From Pseudohalioglobus lutimaris (GTDB lineage Bacteria > Pseudomonadota > Gammaproteobacteria > Pseudomonadales > Halieaceae), in NCBI RefSeq assembly GCF_002866825.1, contig NZ_PKUS01000001.1, positions 186,001 to 250,000 of the forward strand: a stretch of DNA of 64,000 nucleotides, in the 5' to 3' direction. The notes under the pieces are model-generated. The model was not told where the DNA came from. It did no database searches and was given only the letters and a program-made list of their open reading frames with translations. A program made the position numbers and the translations under genes. Below are positions 34,572-44,419 of this stretch, in pieces (positions within the stretch are counted from its first letter, which is position 1; the number at the start of each line of letters is the position of its first letter).

Positions 34572-35894
34572 CTATTCGTCACCACTGACCCCATGGCTGG
34601 GCATGCGCGTCAGATTACCCTCATCGTCGAATTCCAGTGCCGCGGGCTCACCGATAATCTCAAATTTGTCCGGGTTGGCCCGCAGATAAGGCAGCAGGGT
34701 TTCCGATACATCAATTTCGGTGATTTCCAGGGTGTTGGGAATGTGCACGATCGTGGCGTCGCGGGGGAGTCTGCGCGGGATGGTCTTGGCCGCCAGTTGC
34801 ACTGCTTCCTGGTCGGTATTCATAATCATCGGTATGGCGGCGCCATCCAGCAGGGTCGCGGCAATGACGTTCGCATAGGTCTTTGCGGGATCAAATTGGC
34901 GATACAGTCGCATCGTGATCACGTCCGCTGCCCCCACGCCGGTGGCATTACCATCGGTCTCCTCAGTAAGGCCCAGCACAACGATCTTTTTAATATGAAT
35001 GCCGGCATCCCAGGCTGAATCGCGCACGTTGCGTCCGGTGATATTCGGGTCCATGCCGGCACCGGTGATGTTCTTGCCCATGTTGTCGACAATCAGCACG
35101 TCCAGTTCTGCAAACTGTAATCGAGGCATCCATTTCCTGGCCAGACTCAACAGTTCCGGCTCACGCTGCATCACCCGCTCACCCGGCACTACCTCTACCA
35201 GCGCAGTGCGATCTTCTGCATTCTCAACCATCGCCACCGCACACAGGAAGTTGATCTTACCCATGATGAACTCACCTGCCTGGGGTAACAATTCAGCGAA
35301 GGACTCAAAGCCATACCAGTGAACTGCGGAGGCACCGCGAATCTTCCCCATGCCGATAACCAGCATTTTTACTATGCCCGACTCTATGGGAGCGCGGAAA
35401 TTGGTATGCGCTTTCACCCGGCAGACCATCATCACCGCGTCGGCTTCTGCGGCGTGCTTGTCGAAATATACGGGCATGCCGTTTTCCAGTTGGCCCAGTT
35501 CCACCACCTCCATACTGGAGTGGATGGGGCAGCCCATGGTGTGCTCATTGATTCCCAAACTGTCGAGAACCTTGATCTGCCCTTCAGCCGAAGCAGAGCC
35601 ATGGCTACCCATGGCTGGAAAAATAAACGGTTTCGCGCCCAGCGCGTGCAGCTGATCGATGACTGCCTTGGCGCATTGGGCCACATTGGCAATGCCGCGG
35701 GAGCCACAACCCACGGCAATTTTCATGCCCGGCTTGATTCGCTGGGCGATTACCGGCTCTGCGAACTGCTGGTTAACCGCGTCAGTGACGCTGGGAATTT
35801 CAAGGCATTCAAACTTCTGCCGCACGCGAATCATGCGCGGAAATTCCACATCCAACCCGCCGGCTATGTTCACTTCTATCTTGTCAGGAATCAT
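34572..35894 (-). CDS. LarA-family nickel-dependent 2-hydroxyacid racemase
   Basis: The 440-residue protein has the lactate racemase (LarA) family fold. Landmarks are H98 in GSHGSA, H163 in KAHTNF, K176 in GIVKML (K184 in GMGK is the alternative) and H192 in AVHWYG, which would correspond to the two catalytic histidines, the cofactor lysine and the nickel histidine of L. plantarum LarA (H108, H174, K184, H200). The family includes lactate racemase but also racemases for malate, phenyllactate, short-chain hydroxyacids and sugar acids. Its genes sit with a GntP permease and a hydroxyacid dehydrogenase, so it likely interconverts D- and L-forms of a 2-hydroxyacid. Its substrate is not shown by sequence. 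Confidence 0.93.
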   Translation of the reverse strand: MIPDKIEVNIAGGLDVEFPRMIRVRQKFECLEIPSVTDAVNQQFAEPVIAQRIKPGMKIAVGCGSRGIANVAQCAKAVIDQLHALGAKPFIFPAMGSHGSASAEGQIKVLDSLGINEHTMGCPIHSSMEVVELGQLENGMPVYFDKHAAEADAVMMVCRVKAHTNFRAPIESGIVKMLVIGMGKIRGASAVHWYGFESFAELLPQAGEFIMGKINFLCAVAMVENAEDRTALVEVVPGERVMQREPELLSLARKWMPRLQFAELDVLIVDNMGKNITGAGMDPNITGRNVRDSAWDAGIHIKKIVVLGLTEETDGNATGVGAADVITMRLYRQFDPAKTYANVIAATLLDGAAIPMIMNTDQEAVQLAAKTIPRRLPRDATIVHIPNTLEITEIDVSETLLPYLRANPDKFEIIGEPAALEFDDEGNLTRMPSHGVSGDE

Positions 35895-35950
35895 ATCTCG
35901 AATCTCCCGGTTACACCTGTCATGCCACGCCAGCCAAGCCGGCAGGGCCC

Positions 35951-37324
35951 TCAGGCCATTAGCGACAATGCGCCCATTAGTATAAGCGTGCTCAGCACGG
36001 GGATGACCACCGTAATCATACCAACATCACGGTAGGCGTCCTTGTGGGTCAACTGGGTAATCGTCAACATGGCGATAATGGCACCACAATGGGGCAGGGA
36101 ATCAAACCCGCCGCTGGCCATGGTGGCAATACGATGCAACGTTTCCGCCTCCATACCCATCTCCAGATAGGCCGGTGCCATTGTCTGCATAAATATCTGT
36201 AAACCGCCGGAGGCAGAGCCGGTGATGGCGGAAACCAGGCTTACCGAGAAGAACGTGGAAACCAGGGGTGGCAGGGAAGAGTCGAGCACCCACTGGGTTG
36301 ATTGGGCAAACACGGCTGTCTGGGTCACCACGCCGCCGAAACCGATAACCGCCGCAGTGTTAATCAGCGGCATGATGGAGTCCTGAGTGCCGGCCCCCAC
36401 CACATGCAGAGCGTGGCGACGCATCGTCGGGAACAGGACGACAGCAAGGAATGTTCCGCAAAACAGCGCGATACTCGGCCAGACCACGGGCTGGTTTGCA
36501 GCGAACTGTAGCAGGCGTATCGGCGCTGCATCTCCGGCCATGGTCTCTGGGGTAAGCACCTGCATAAAGACACGCGGCATAATAATCGTCAGTAACACTG
36601 CGACGAGTGGCAGGCAGGCCGCAACCCAATGCGGGCACCCACCCTCCCCCACATCTGTGATCTTGTCCCGTGGGCCCGGCACAAAACCCTCGCCGCGCTC
36701 TGCCGCCAGCTTGCGCTGCCGCTCCAGGTACCAGATACCGCCGCCAAACATCATCGCACCGCCCGCGATGCCCAGCCAGAAGCCGGCGAACAGGTCGGTA
36801 CCCAGCGCGACGGAGGCGATCACGTTGTGAATGGAGGGGGTTCCCGGCAACGCCGTAAGCGTGAACGTCCCCGAGCCCAGCGCCAGCGCTGCACAAAATA
36901 GTCGCTTGGGTATGTCCGCCTCCTGCAGAAGCTTCAGTCCTAACGGATACATGGCGAAGATCACCACGAACACCACCACACCACCATAGGTAAGCAGTGC
37001 ACAGGCCAGGGTGGTGATCCACAGCGCACGATGCGCACCCAGCTTTTTCACCAGCGCCAGGGCAATACTCGCGGCCGCATGGCTTTCCCCCATCACCCGC
37101 CCAAACATGGCGCCGGCAGCAAACAGCAGGAAAAATTTTCCAGCAAACGTAAATGCGCCTAACGGACCGAAAGAGAAATACTCGGTAAGCCCCTGTGCCA
37201 GCGGCAGGCCGTTGGTAAGAATCACCAGCAGCGAACACAACAGTGCAGCAAAGATGATATCGACGCCGCGCAGGGCCAGCCAGATTAGCAGGACAACCGA
37301 GCCCAGAAGACCGGCGTATTCCAT
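35951..37324 (-). CDS. GntP-type permease in the racemase operon
   Basis: The 457-residue protein has about 12 membrane segments and motifs of the GntP/gluconate permease family: LTYGGVVVFVVIFAMYPLGL, TALPGTPSIHNVI, SAITGSASGGLQIFM and MASGGFDSLPHCGAIIAML. The family transports gluconate, glycerate and other hydroxyacids with protons. Given the flanking genes, this one likely brings in the racemase substrate. It lies 57 bp upstream of the racemase and 60 bp after the dehydrogenase. Confidence 0.9.
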   Translation of the reverse strand: MEYAGLLGSVVLLIWLALRGVDIIFAALLCSLLVILTNGLPLAQGLTEYFSFGPLGAFTFAGKFFLLFAAGAMFGRVMGESHAAASIALALVKKLGAHRALWITTLACALLTYGGVVVFVVIFAMYPLGLKLLQEADIPKRLFCAALALGSGTFTLTALPGTPSIHNVIASVALGTDLFAGFWLGIAGGAMMFGGGIWYLERQRKLAAERGEGFVPGPRDKITDVGEGGCPHWVAACLPLVAVLLTIIMPRVFMQVLTPETMAGDAAPIRLLQFAANQPVVWPSIALFCGTFLAVVLFPTMRRHALHVVGAGTQDSIMPLINTAAVIGFGGVVTQTAVFAQSTQWVLDSSLPPLVSTFFSVSLVSAITGSASGGLQIFMQTMAPAYLEMGMEAETLHRIATMASGGFDSLPHCGAIIAMLTITQLTHKDAYRDVGMITVVIPVLSTLILMGALSLMA

Positions 37325-37383
37325 GATTACTGCTCCTGTGAATTAGTATTGGTTTAGCTATGAGTGTAGACGGCCAAGTGGCG

Positions 37384-38328
37384 CTACGCTGCAGTGACTC
37401 CGTCCAGTGGCCGACCCTGCTCGAGAAAAGCACTGATGTTTGCCAGGGCGCGCATCGCCATGTCCGCGCGACACTCACCGGTCGCACTGCCGATGTGAGG
37501 TAGCAAGGTCACATTATCAAATCGCTTCAGGGCCGGGGTCACCTCTGGCTCAAATTCAAACACATCAAGACCGGCGCCGCCGAGTTGATTGCCCGCCAGG
37601 GCATCGACCAGTGCGCTTTCGTCAACCAGTGCACCGCGCCCGGTGTTAATAAGCACAGCACCCGCTTTCATCTGCGCAAATGTACCGGCGTCGAACAGGT
37701 GGCGGGTGGCATCAGTCAATGGGCAGTGCAGAGAGACGATGTCCGCCTCGGCCAGTAATTGTGCGAGCTGTTCGCAAAAGCTTGCGCCCGTCACCGCCTC
37801 GGCCTCTGGCCTGGGCCGTGGACCGTGGTATATCACCCGCATTGCGAACCCGCTCGCACGCCGGGCCACGGCCTGCCCTATGGCGCCAAAACCGACAATG
37901 CCCAGGGTTTTTCCGTGTACCCGTATACCCTGTTGCCCCGCACCTGCAGCAAAATCCCCCTCGCGAAGCAAGCGCTCGCTGGCACTGAGACGTCGGCAGG
38001 TCGCCAGCAGCAACGCCATGGCCAGATCGGCGGTGTCCTCCGTCACCACCGGGGTATTACTTATCTGCAGACGGCGTTTGGCCGCCGCGTTAAGGTCAAT
38101 ATTGTCTGTGCCCACACCAATATTGGCGATGAGGCCAATGGAATCGGGAAAGCTGGCGATACGATCGGCCGTTAATGCATCAACCGCGCTGCCTAACCAG
38201 ACTGATGCGCCTTCCAGCGACTGCGCGGGCGCAGTGGCGTCAAACACGCGCACCTCACCAAGGCTGGCAATAGCGTCCATGAAAAGTGGCGGGAGTTGTC
38301 GTGCAACGACGATAACGGGGCGCGGCAT
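37384..38328 (-). CDS. D-2-hydroxyacid dehydrogenase
   Basis: The 314-residue protein has the Rossmann motif GFGAIG at 146-151, and the catalytic triad Arg231 (NTGRGALV), Glu260 (DVFEFEPE) and His278 (LPHIGSA). It belongs to the D-isomer-specific 2-hydroxyacid dehydrogenases, near the glyoxylate/hydroxypyruvate reductase type. It is the first gene of the hydroxyacid operon and would oxidise the D-form or reduce the 2-keto acid with NAD(P). The precise substrate is unknown. Confidence 0.92.
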   Translation of the reverse strand: MPRPVIVVARQLPPLFMDAIASLGEVRVFDATAPAQSLEGASVWLGSAVDALTADRIASFPDSIGLIANIGVGTDNIDLNAAAKRRLQISNTPVVTEDTADLAMALLLATCRRLSASERLLREGDFAAGAGQQGIRVHGKTLGIVGFGAIGQAVARRASGFAMRVIYHGPRPRPEAEAVTGASFCEQLAQLLAEADIVSLHCPLTDATRHLFDAGTFAQMKAGAVLINTGRGALVDESALVDALAGNQLGGAGLDVFEFEPEVTPALKRFDNVTLLPHIGSATGECRADMAMRALANISAFLEQGRPLDGVTAA

Positions 38329-38810
38329 AGCGAGGCATCTCCAAGGGCAAAAAACCCACTATACCCAGAACAACCCACTAAAACTGTCCGCTTTGTTACA
38401 TTCGAACGACCGGTCTACAGTTCTGCACGGGAAGGCCTTCAGGACAGAATAACCAGCATCCTTATTCCCCGGGGAGGCCGGTTCTGTAAGCAAGTCTTGA
38501 GGTCCACGCCATGTAAGGTATTGAAAGGACAGCAGCGGTGCTGGTCATCAGCCACCTGGCAGGGCAAAATACGCGATTACACCGATCCTCCGCGCCCGGT
38601 CCAAGGGCAGGCTGGCGAAACGGGAGTCAGCCAGGGCCCTGGTCGCCTGCAGACGCCCGACCCAAGGCTTGGGTCATTTTCAAATTTGTGCGGGTCAAGG
38701 CGGCGCAGCGCGTAGCGTCCCGGGGAATTACTTTCCCAGTGAACTGTGGTCGGTGAACCGCTTTACAATGAACTGGCATCCTGGAAAGTTGCCGGAGAGG
38801 AGATATCACA
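38329..38810. other. Long leader region upstream of purE, possible structured RNA
   Basis: The 482-bp gap between the divergent dehydrogenase gene and purE has no convincing coding region. It holds several inverted repeats, notably GCAGGC pairing with GCCTGC around 38607-38652, and a terminator-like hairpin at 38659-38680. A regulated leader or small RNA for purEK is possible, but no known riboswitch signature is seen. Confidence 0.5.
38659..38680 (+). terminator. Terminator-like hairpin in the purE leader
   Basis: GACCCAAG (38659-38666) and CTTGGGTC (38668-38675) form a near-perfect palindrome followed by ATTTT. It lies 131 bp before purE, so it could end a small upstream RNA or act as an attenuator. 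Confidence 0.6.
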
Positions 38811-39311
38811 TTGAGCGCAGCAGCAAATGGGCAGCAGCCCGTCGTGGGCATCATCATGGGCTCCCGGTCCGACTGGCCGACGATGAAGCGAGCTACCGAG
38901 TTACTCGACGAACTCGGCATTGCCTACGAGAAGCAGGTGGTCTCGGCACACCGAACACCATCGCGTCTCTATGAATATGCCTCATCAGCTCGTGACCGTG
39001 GCCTGCAGGTGATTATCGCCGGCGCCGGCGGCGCCGCGCATCTACCCGGTATGGCCGCCTCTATGACGCTGCTGCCGGTGATCGCAGTACCTGTGCAGAG
39101 CAAGGCCCTGAACGGCATGGACAGCTTGTTGTCCATCGCCCAGATGCCTGCGGGCGTCGCTGTGGCCACCCAGGCGATTGGCAGCAGCGGCGCTTTTAAT
39201 GGCGGCCTGCTGGCTGCACAGATCCTCGCCCTGGGTGATCCCGACTTGCATGAAAGGCTGAACCAGTGGCGCCAGGCCATCACCGAAGGCGTGCCGAGGG
39301 ACGTTGAGTGA
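38811..39311 (+). CDS. purE: PurE, N5-carboxyaminoimidazole ribonucleotide mutase
   Basis: The 166-residue protein starts at TTG 38811, with GGAGAGGAG at 38794-38802 as ribosome-binding site. It has [29 protein letters not shown] and the core [14 protein letters not shown], all typical of PurE class I. It converts N5-CAIR to CAIR in purine synthesis. Its stop overlaps the start of purK. Confidence 0.96.
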   Translation: MSAAANGQQPVVGIIMGSRSDWPTMKRATELLDELGIAYEKQVVSAHRTPSRLYEYASSARDRGLQVIIAGAGGAAHLPGMAASMTLLPVIAVPVQSKALNGMDSLLSIAQMPAGVAVATQAIGSSGAFNGGLLAAQILALGDPDLHERLNQWRQAITEGVPRDVE

Positions 39312-40426
39312 CGCGCGTTGGTATCATTGGCGGCGGGCAGCTGGCGCGCATGATGGCGCTGGCCGGTTGGAACATGGGCCTGCAATTCAGTTTCCTTGCC
39401 AGCGAGGGTGAGTCCACCCGCTGTGTTGAGGGCCTGGGCAACATAGTAGTGCTCTCGCCCGACCACACGCCGGAACAGGTTTACACTGCGATGGGGGAGC
39501 CGGATGTAATTACCGTAGAACGGGAACGTGTGGATCTCGATCTCCTGCGCGGTCTTACTGGTCTGTGTGCGGTTCATCCTAACCCTGATGCTGTAGAAGC
39601 CTGTGGCGACCGGTTCAAGGAAAAACAGCTACTGGATTCAGTACAGCTGCCTTCTGCTCCCTATCGCATCGCGGCCTCGGCACAGCAAGTGGCCGACGCT
39701 GCCCGCACACTGGGGCTGCCAATCGTAGTGAAGAACCCCACCGAGGGCTATGACGGGAAGCAGCAATGGCATATATATACCGACGAACAGCTGCGTGCAT
39801 TCACGGAAGAGAACCCGCCCGGCCAGTGGCTGGTTGAGTCCCGGATTGCATTTGATCGGGAGGTATCCATGGTTGCGGTGCGCTCCGCCAACGGGGACAC
39901 GGCGATCTATCCGCCCACCGAGAATCGGCACCACAACGGCATACTGCTGAGCTCTATTGCACCTGCGGCCAATATGTCGGCCAGCCTGCTGGGCAACTGC
40001 GAAGACTATATACGCACTTTGCTGGGGGCTATGAATTACGTGGGGGTCGCCGCAATGGAGTGTTTTGTCACCGCGCAGGGGCTGTTGATTAACGAACTGG
40101 CACCGCGTGTTCACAACAGCGGGCACTGGACCATGCTGGGTGAAACGACCAGTCAGTTCGAGAATCACCTGCGGGCGATACTGGGGATGACGCTGGGCTC
40201 AACCCAGGTCATCCGCTGTCACGGTATGCTCAACATTCTCGGCGAATATGACAGGGAGGATGTGCTGCACCAACTATCCGCAGACGCCGCGCTCCACGAC
40301 TACAACAAAACGCCAGCGCCGCTGCGTAAGCGCGGGCACATCAATGTGGCCGGAGAAAACCGGGAAAGCGTCGAAAATGAACTGACCAGGCTTCAGCAAA
40401 TCCTGTACCCGGGCGGCGACCCCTGA
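39308..40426 (+). CDS. purK: PurK, N5-carboxyaminoimidazole ribonucleotide synthase
   Basis: The 372-residue ATP-grasp protein starts at GTG 39308, overlapping the purE stop (GTGA). It has [36 protein letters not shown] and [15 protein letters not shown]. It makes N5-CAIR from AIR, ATP and bicarbonate, supplying purE. The pair forms an operon. Confidence 0.96.
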   Translation: MTRVGIIGGGQLARMMALAGWNMGLQFSFLASEGESTRCVEGLGNIVVLSPDHTPEQVYTAMGEPDVITVERERVDLDLLRGLTGLCAVHPNPDAVEACGDRFKEKQLLDSVQLPSAPYRIAASAQQVADAARTLGLPIVVKNPTEGYDGKQQWHIYTDEQLRAFTEENPPGQWLVESRIAFDREVSMVAVRSANGDTAIYPPTENRHHNGILLSSIAPAANMSASLLGNCEDYIRTLLGAMNYVGVAAMECFVTAQGLLINELAPRVHNSGHWTMLGETTSQFENHLRAILGMTLGSTQVIRCHGMLNILGEYDREDVLHQLSADAALHDYNKTPAPLRKRGHINVAGENRESVENELTRLQQILYPGGDP

Positions 40427-40520
40427 CCCAAGAGCGCCTGACAAAGTCCAACCGCTGCGGTCAATCCATCGCTGCGCTGCTGTCGCCGGGAGCACTGACA
40501 GGGTCGGCCAGCCTCTCTGG

Positions 40521-42227
40521 TCACCGACCAGGCTGCTGGTCTTCCGACGTAAAAATATTCTTCAGCAGCCCCATAAAACCACGGGGTTTCTCAACAGCAT
40601 CTTCTTCCTGCGCAGCGCTGACGGTCTCGGCCTCTGCCGCCGCCATGCGCGCCTGCTCCTCACGTAACCGGGCCTCCTCGGCAGCAGCTTTGGCGCTGTC
40701 CAGCTCACCCTGCTTCGCCAGCAGTCCATCATGGCCCGCGGCCATACCAAGACCGCGGTTTATGTAGGTCTGCGCAGACCGAAATTTTCCGCGCTCAATC
40801 GCCAGCCTGCTCAGCACCTCATAGCGGTCAGCTATGTCTCGCATACCGCGCTGCGCGGCGGCATTTTCCGGCTGCAGGGCAAGCACCTGGGTAAAATAGT
40901 TCCAGGCGCTGATCTCGGCTGGTGTGCGCAGGTAATCCCTGGACATGGCTTCAGCCGCAGCAGCGAGTAATCCATCAATTTCGTCGGCAAGGCTATCGAC
41001 GCTCTCCACAACAGGGGGCTCATCCTGCAGCACCGCGACTTGCGCTGCATCGCCGGCAGTTGTTGGCGCTGTTTCAGAAGGCGCTGCTGTAACCGCCGGA
41101 CTTTCCATTACAGAAGATGGGGCAGCCATGTCGATGAAAGGCGGCACAACGAGCTGCCCGGTGGGCAAAGGCTGCTGCGAGACCACGCTGGGCGCAGGTG
41201 CCTGCGGTTCCTCTGGCAGCTGAATGACAGTGGACGGGCTTGCGGCTGCGGGGGACGGCCCGGGAGTAGCCGGCTCTGCAGCCACTTTCGCCTCAACGAC
41301 AGGCTCCCTGGCCTGGGAGTAGCCCAGCCAGTAAACCCCCGCCAGCAGTATAGGCGACACCATCAGGACGAGAGTGGACGAACGCCGCCAGAAAGGCCTG
41401 CGCTGTTGTGCCTCCACTTCACCGACGTATACGACCGTCGGCACGGGCAGCTGATCGGCTTCCAGGTAATCACTCCCGGTTTCCGCAATAAGCTTCTCGC
41501 GCGGGACAAGCTGGGCGAGTTCTCCCCGCGGTTTAACTTCATCAGGGGGCACAGTGTGTGTGCGCAACGGCAGCCGTGTCAGTGTGGACGCGGCTATTGG
41601 TTTCACCCTGGGTCCTGCTCCGGGTGCCGCCCCAACCCGTCGTGAGTAGGGCGCTTTCGAGTCAGTCAGGGCGCTCAGCGTTGCGGTCTGGTAGTGCCAC
41701 AAACCCCGTTGCGCCATGTCGCTGGACTGGACCCGCCCCAGCAGGCGCTCATGGCCCACCAGGATAACCTGTAACTGTGGACCGCGACCGCAGCGCAGGT
41801 AGGACAACAATCGCAGCTCTTCGAAGTCTGACTCACCCATCTCGTGAGCGTTATCGATAATAAGGAAGGCATGAGCGTGAGGGCTAAGGCGCTTGGTCAG
41901 CAAATCCAGCGTCTCTTCCCAGTCGGCGGACAGCGCCTCAACGCCTAACTGACTGCAGACGGAATTCATCAATCCACACTCGTCGGGTACAGCTGCATCG
42001 AACAGGATCAGTGGCGTGCCTGCGTCGAGCTCCGACAGTAACTCCGCAGTGATCCTCGTCTTGCCCACATCAGCAGGACCGGTTAGCACAAACAGCTCGT
42101 CATAGCCGGCGAAGAACCTGCGCAGAGCGCTGTACGCCTCTGCTCTATCGCAGTGCTCGACGCTGTCGTCGTCAGCATCGACGGCGCCGCTGCTACGCAC
42201 CTTGGGCTGGAGGTATTGTTCGGACAT
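40521..42227 (-). CDS. AAA ATPase with membrane anchor and TPR-like C-terminus (DamX/ExeA-like)
   Basis: The 568-residue protein has an N-terminal AAA/GspA-type domain with Walker A TGPADVGKT and Walker B AFLIIDNAHE in the first 200 residues, a Pro-rich cytosolic linker, one membrane helix (LVLMVSPILLAGVYWLGYS), a Pro/Ala/Thr-rich periplasmic linker of about 110 residues, a helical TPR-like stretch (FTQVLALQPENAAAQRGM) and a coiled segment (AAAEEARLREEQARMAAAEAE). The layout resembles DamX or GspA/ExeA, which couple cytosolic ATPase domains to periplasmic cell-wall-binding parts. The usual C-terminal SPOR or PG-binding domain is missing. A role in septation or secretion is only inferred. Confidence 0.8.
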   Translation of the reverse strand: MSEQYLQPKVRSSGAVDADDDSVEHCDRAEAYSALRRFFAGYDELFVLTGPADVGKTRITAELLSELDAGTPLILFDAAVPDECGLMNSVCSQLGVEALSADWEETLDLLTKRLSPHAHAFLIIDNAHEMGESDFEELRLLSYLRCGRGPQLQVILVGHERLLGRVQSSDMAQRGLWHYQTATLSALTDSKAPYSRRVGAAPGAGPRVKPIAASTLTRLPLRTHTVPPDEVKPRGELAQLVPREKLIAETGSDYLEADQLPVPTVVYVGEVEAQQRRPFWRRSSTLVLMVSPILLAGVYWLGYSQAREPVVEAKVAAEPATPGPSPAAASPSTVIQLPEEPQAPAPSVVSQQPLPTGQLVVPPFIDMAAPSSVMESPAVTAAPSETAPTTAGDAAQVAVLQDEPPVVESVDSLADEIDGLLAAAAEAMSRDYLRTPAEISAWNYFTQVLALQPENAAAQRGMRDIADRYEVLSRLAIERGKFRSAQTYINRGLGMAAGHDGLLAKQGELDSAKAAAEEARLREEQARMAAAEAETVSAAQEEDAVEKPRGFMGLLKNIFTSEDQQPGR

Positions 42228-42561
42228 TAATGCAATCTCACTGGACTAGCGGACCCCTGGCAACTACACCGGCTTGACCATAGCACCCGAATTAGTCCAT
42301 CTCTAAAATTTTAGGAGCTTTAAGCAAGAGTAATATAGATCTTTTGGATATATGTATTCGTTTTTTTATTTCATTTTATCCTCTAAGAACAGTCTCCGGT
42401 ACGGCAAAGCGCTTTTTCGTCGGTTTTCTAGACGTTCTTCACAGTTTTTAATGAAAGAAATAACCTATAAGCATATCTTATTCTAATCTACATAACAGCT
42501 TTAGCCCGATCACGAGGAGTCTCGAGCGCCAAGCTTTCCCTGAACTGACCAAGAGCAGCTG
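42228..42561. other. AT-rich intergenic region between divergent genes
   Basis: This region of about 330 bp, especially 42295-42500, is markedly AT-richer than its neighbours. It includes the perfect palindrome CTAAAATTTTAG at 42303-42314. It should contain divergent promoters. No gene is seen. Confidence 0.6.
42303..42314. promoter_or_regulatory. Palindrome in AT-rich divergent promoter region
   Basis: CTAAAATTTTAG is a perfect 12-bp palindrome about 90 bp from the AAA gene start and 250 bp from the MopE-CAP gene start. It may bind a dimeric regulator; the identity is unknown. Confidence 0.4.
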
Positions 42562-42564
42562 GTG

Positions 42565-44397
42565 ATGAACAAAACTGAAACATACTTTGGCCGCCAATTT
42601 TTCGGCAAAACCGTCCTACTGGGTTTCTCTATGTTGGCGCTGGCGAGTTGCCGCCTCGTTATCAGCACCGACGAAGGCGGGCATATCCTGTCTTCCTCAG
42701 GTCAGGCCGACTGCGCACAAGCCAGCTGCGCAGTACCCATTACCGAAGAGATCACGGAGACCTTTACTGCAGTGCCAGCCGACGGCTATCGCTTTATCAG
42801 CTGGACTGGACTGTGTATGCGTGCCCCTACAGCAGTTTGCGACGTCACCCTGTTTCCGCTACCCGAAAAATTCAGGCAGTACTCCGGCGACATAGGCCTG
42901 TCTGCCGTGTTCGAGCCCACTTCAGTGATGCGCACCTGGTATCGCGACCGGGACGGTGACAACTACGGCGCGTCCAACCAGAGCAGAACAAGCACCACGC
43001 AACCCCCGGGGTTCGTCGCCAGCAATAGCGACTGCAACGATTTCGACGCCGATGTTCATCCTTTTACCAGGGAACGAGAGGACGGCAAAGACAACAATTG
43101 CAACGGCATGACTGACGAGGGCTTTGTTGATATCCGCTTCTACGCCGACCGTGACGGTGATGGCTATGGTGATGCCCAGTCCAGCCAGCTCAGCCGTCGC
43201 AAACCCGCTGGCCACGTGCTCAACGACCTGGATTGCAACGACAGCAGCGCCCAGGACTACCCGGATGCGGAAGAACAGGCCGACCAGCGGGACAACGACT
43301 GCGACGGCACTATCGATGAAGGCGGTACAACCTGGTATCGCGATGTCGACGGCGACGGCTTCGGCACAGCCGATGACAGCATTGAAGCGCTGGAGCAGAT
43401 CGCCGGCTATGTACAGAACGATGGCGATTGCGACGATTCAAACAGCAGTATTTCTCCCGCCGCGGAAGAGTCTTTTGACAGCACAGACAACGACTGCGAT
43501 GGCAGCATCGACGAGGGCTTTACCGAGCGCGAGTATTACCGCGATGTGGACGGCGACGGCTTCGGTGATGACAACGACGCCACTGTTGATGTGGTCACGC
43601 CCGAAGGTTACGCGGCCAGCGCCGGCGATAACTGCATGGACATTGCCAACCCCTCACAGTCAGACATGGACGGTGACGGTATCGGTGACGCCTGCGACAC
43701 CTTCACTGACTCGGACAACGACGGCCTGCAGGACAGCGCGGATAATTGCCCGGTTACGTCCAACCCAGGTCAGGAGGACGAAGACACGGACGGACTGGGC
43801 GATGCCTGTGACAATCAGAACGGCCTTGACCCGGACAATGACGGCGTCAACACAGACGAGGACAACTGCCCACAGGCCTATAACCCCAACCAGGCAGACA
43901 GCGACAATGATGGCCTGGGAGACAGCTGCGACGCGGTCAACGATAACGCAGGTGGCGGCGGTGCCTGCGCCGGATCACCGGAAGCGCAGGCTATGCTCGA
44001 TGCGGTTAACGACTTCCGCTCTCAGACGCGAGACTGTGGTTCCAGGGGCACCTTCCCGGCAGTGGGAGCACTGTCCTGGAATTGCCAGCTGGAAGCGGCC
44101 GCCCTCAGCCATTCAATGGACATGGCAAACAACGACTTCTTCGATCACACCGGATCAGATGGCTCTTCTGCCGGCGACCGAGCCACCCGGGCCGGCTACA
44201 GCTGGTGGACATGGGGCGAGAATATAGCTGCGGGATATCCATCGGTAAGCGCCGCAATGCAGGGATGGATTGACAGCGATGGTCACTGCGCCAATATGAT
44301 GAACGCCAACTTTACCAACCTTGGCTCAGCGAGCTTCACTAACAACGACAGCAGCTACCGTATCTACTGGACCCAGGTCTTCGGCAGTGCACGCTAG
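42565..44397 (+). CDS. Lipoprotein with MopE repeats, thrombospondin type 3 repeats and CAP domain
   Basis: I start at ATG 42565; GTG 42562 is just ahead. The lipobox LALASC ends the signal peptide near residue 29. Then comes a repeat-like domain of the InlB-B type (to about residue 120). Three to four MopE-type metal-binding repeats follow ([44 protein letters not shown], each ending in D.NDCDG..DEG). Three thrombospondin type 3 calcium repeats (DxDxDGxGDxCD) come next. A C-terminal CAP/SCP domain from about residue 470 includes [28 protein letters not shown] and GHCANMM. It is a surface, calcium-loaded protein; CAP domains often bind lipids or peptides. Confidence 0.9.
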   Translation: MNKTETYFGRQFFGKTVLLGFSMLALASCRLVISTDEGGHILSSSGQADCAQASCAVPITEEITETFTAVPADGYRFISWTGLCMRAPTAVCDVTLFPLPEKFRQYSGDIGLSAVFEPTSVMRTWYRDRDGDNYGASNQSRTSTTQPPGFVASNSDCNDFDADVHPFTREREDGKDNNCNGMTDEGFVDIRFYADRDGDGYGDAQSSQLSRRKPAGHVLNDLDCNDSSAQDYPDAEEQADQRDNDCDGTIDEGGTTWYRDVDGDGFGTADDSIEALEQIAGYVQNDGDCDDSNSSISPAAEESFDSTDNDCDGSIDEGFTEREYYRDVDGDGFGDDNDATVDVVTPEGYAASAGDNCMDIANPSQSDMDGDGIGDACDTFTDSDNDGLQDSADNCPVTSNPGQEDEDTDGLGDACDNQNGLDPDNDGVNTDEDNCPQAYNPNQADSDNDGLGDSCDAVNDNAGGGGACAGSPEAQAMLDAVNDFRSQTRDCGSRGTFPAVGALSWNCQLEAAALSHSMDMANNDFFDHTGSDGSSAGDRATRAGYSWWTWGENIAAGYPSVSAAMQGWIDSDGHCANMMNANFTNLGSASFTNNDSSYRIYWTQVFGSAR

Positions 44398-44419
44398 CGA
44401 GCGCTCGCCGGGGGGGCCT

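Noticed and set aside
36360-37487. Alternative long frame over the GntP permease on the same strand
   Set aside because: Its translation is Arg/Cys/Trp-rich and lacks membrane segments, whereas the permease frame shows clear family motifs.
38400-38700. Several GGA motifs resembling an RsmY/RsmZ-type RNA
   Set aside because: GGA is frequent by chance in GC-rich DNA and I could not place the motifs in hairpin loops in a regular way.
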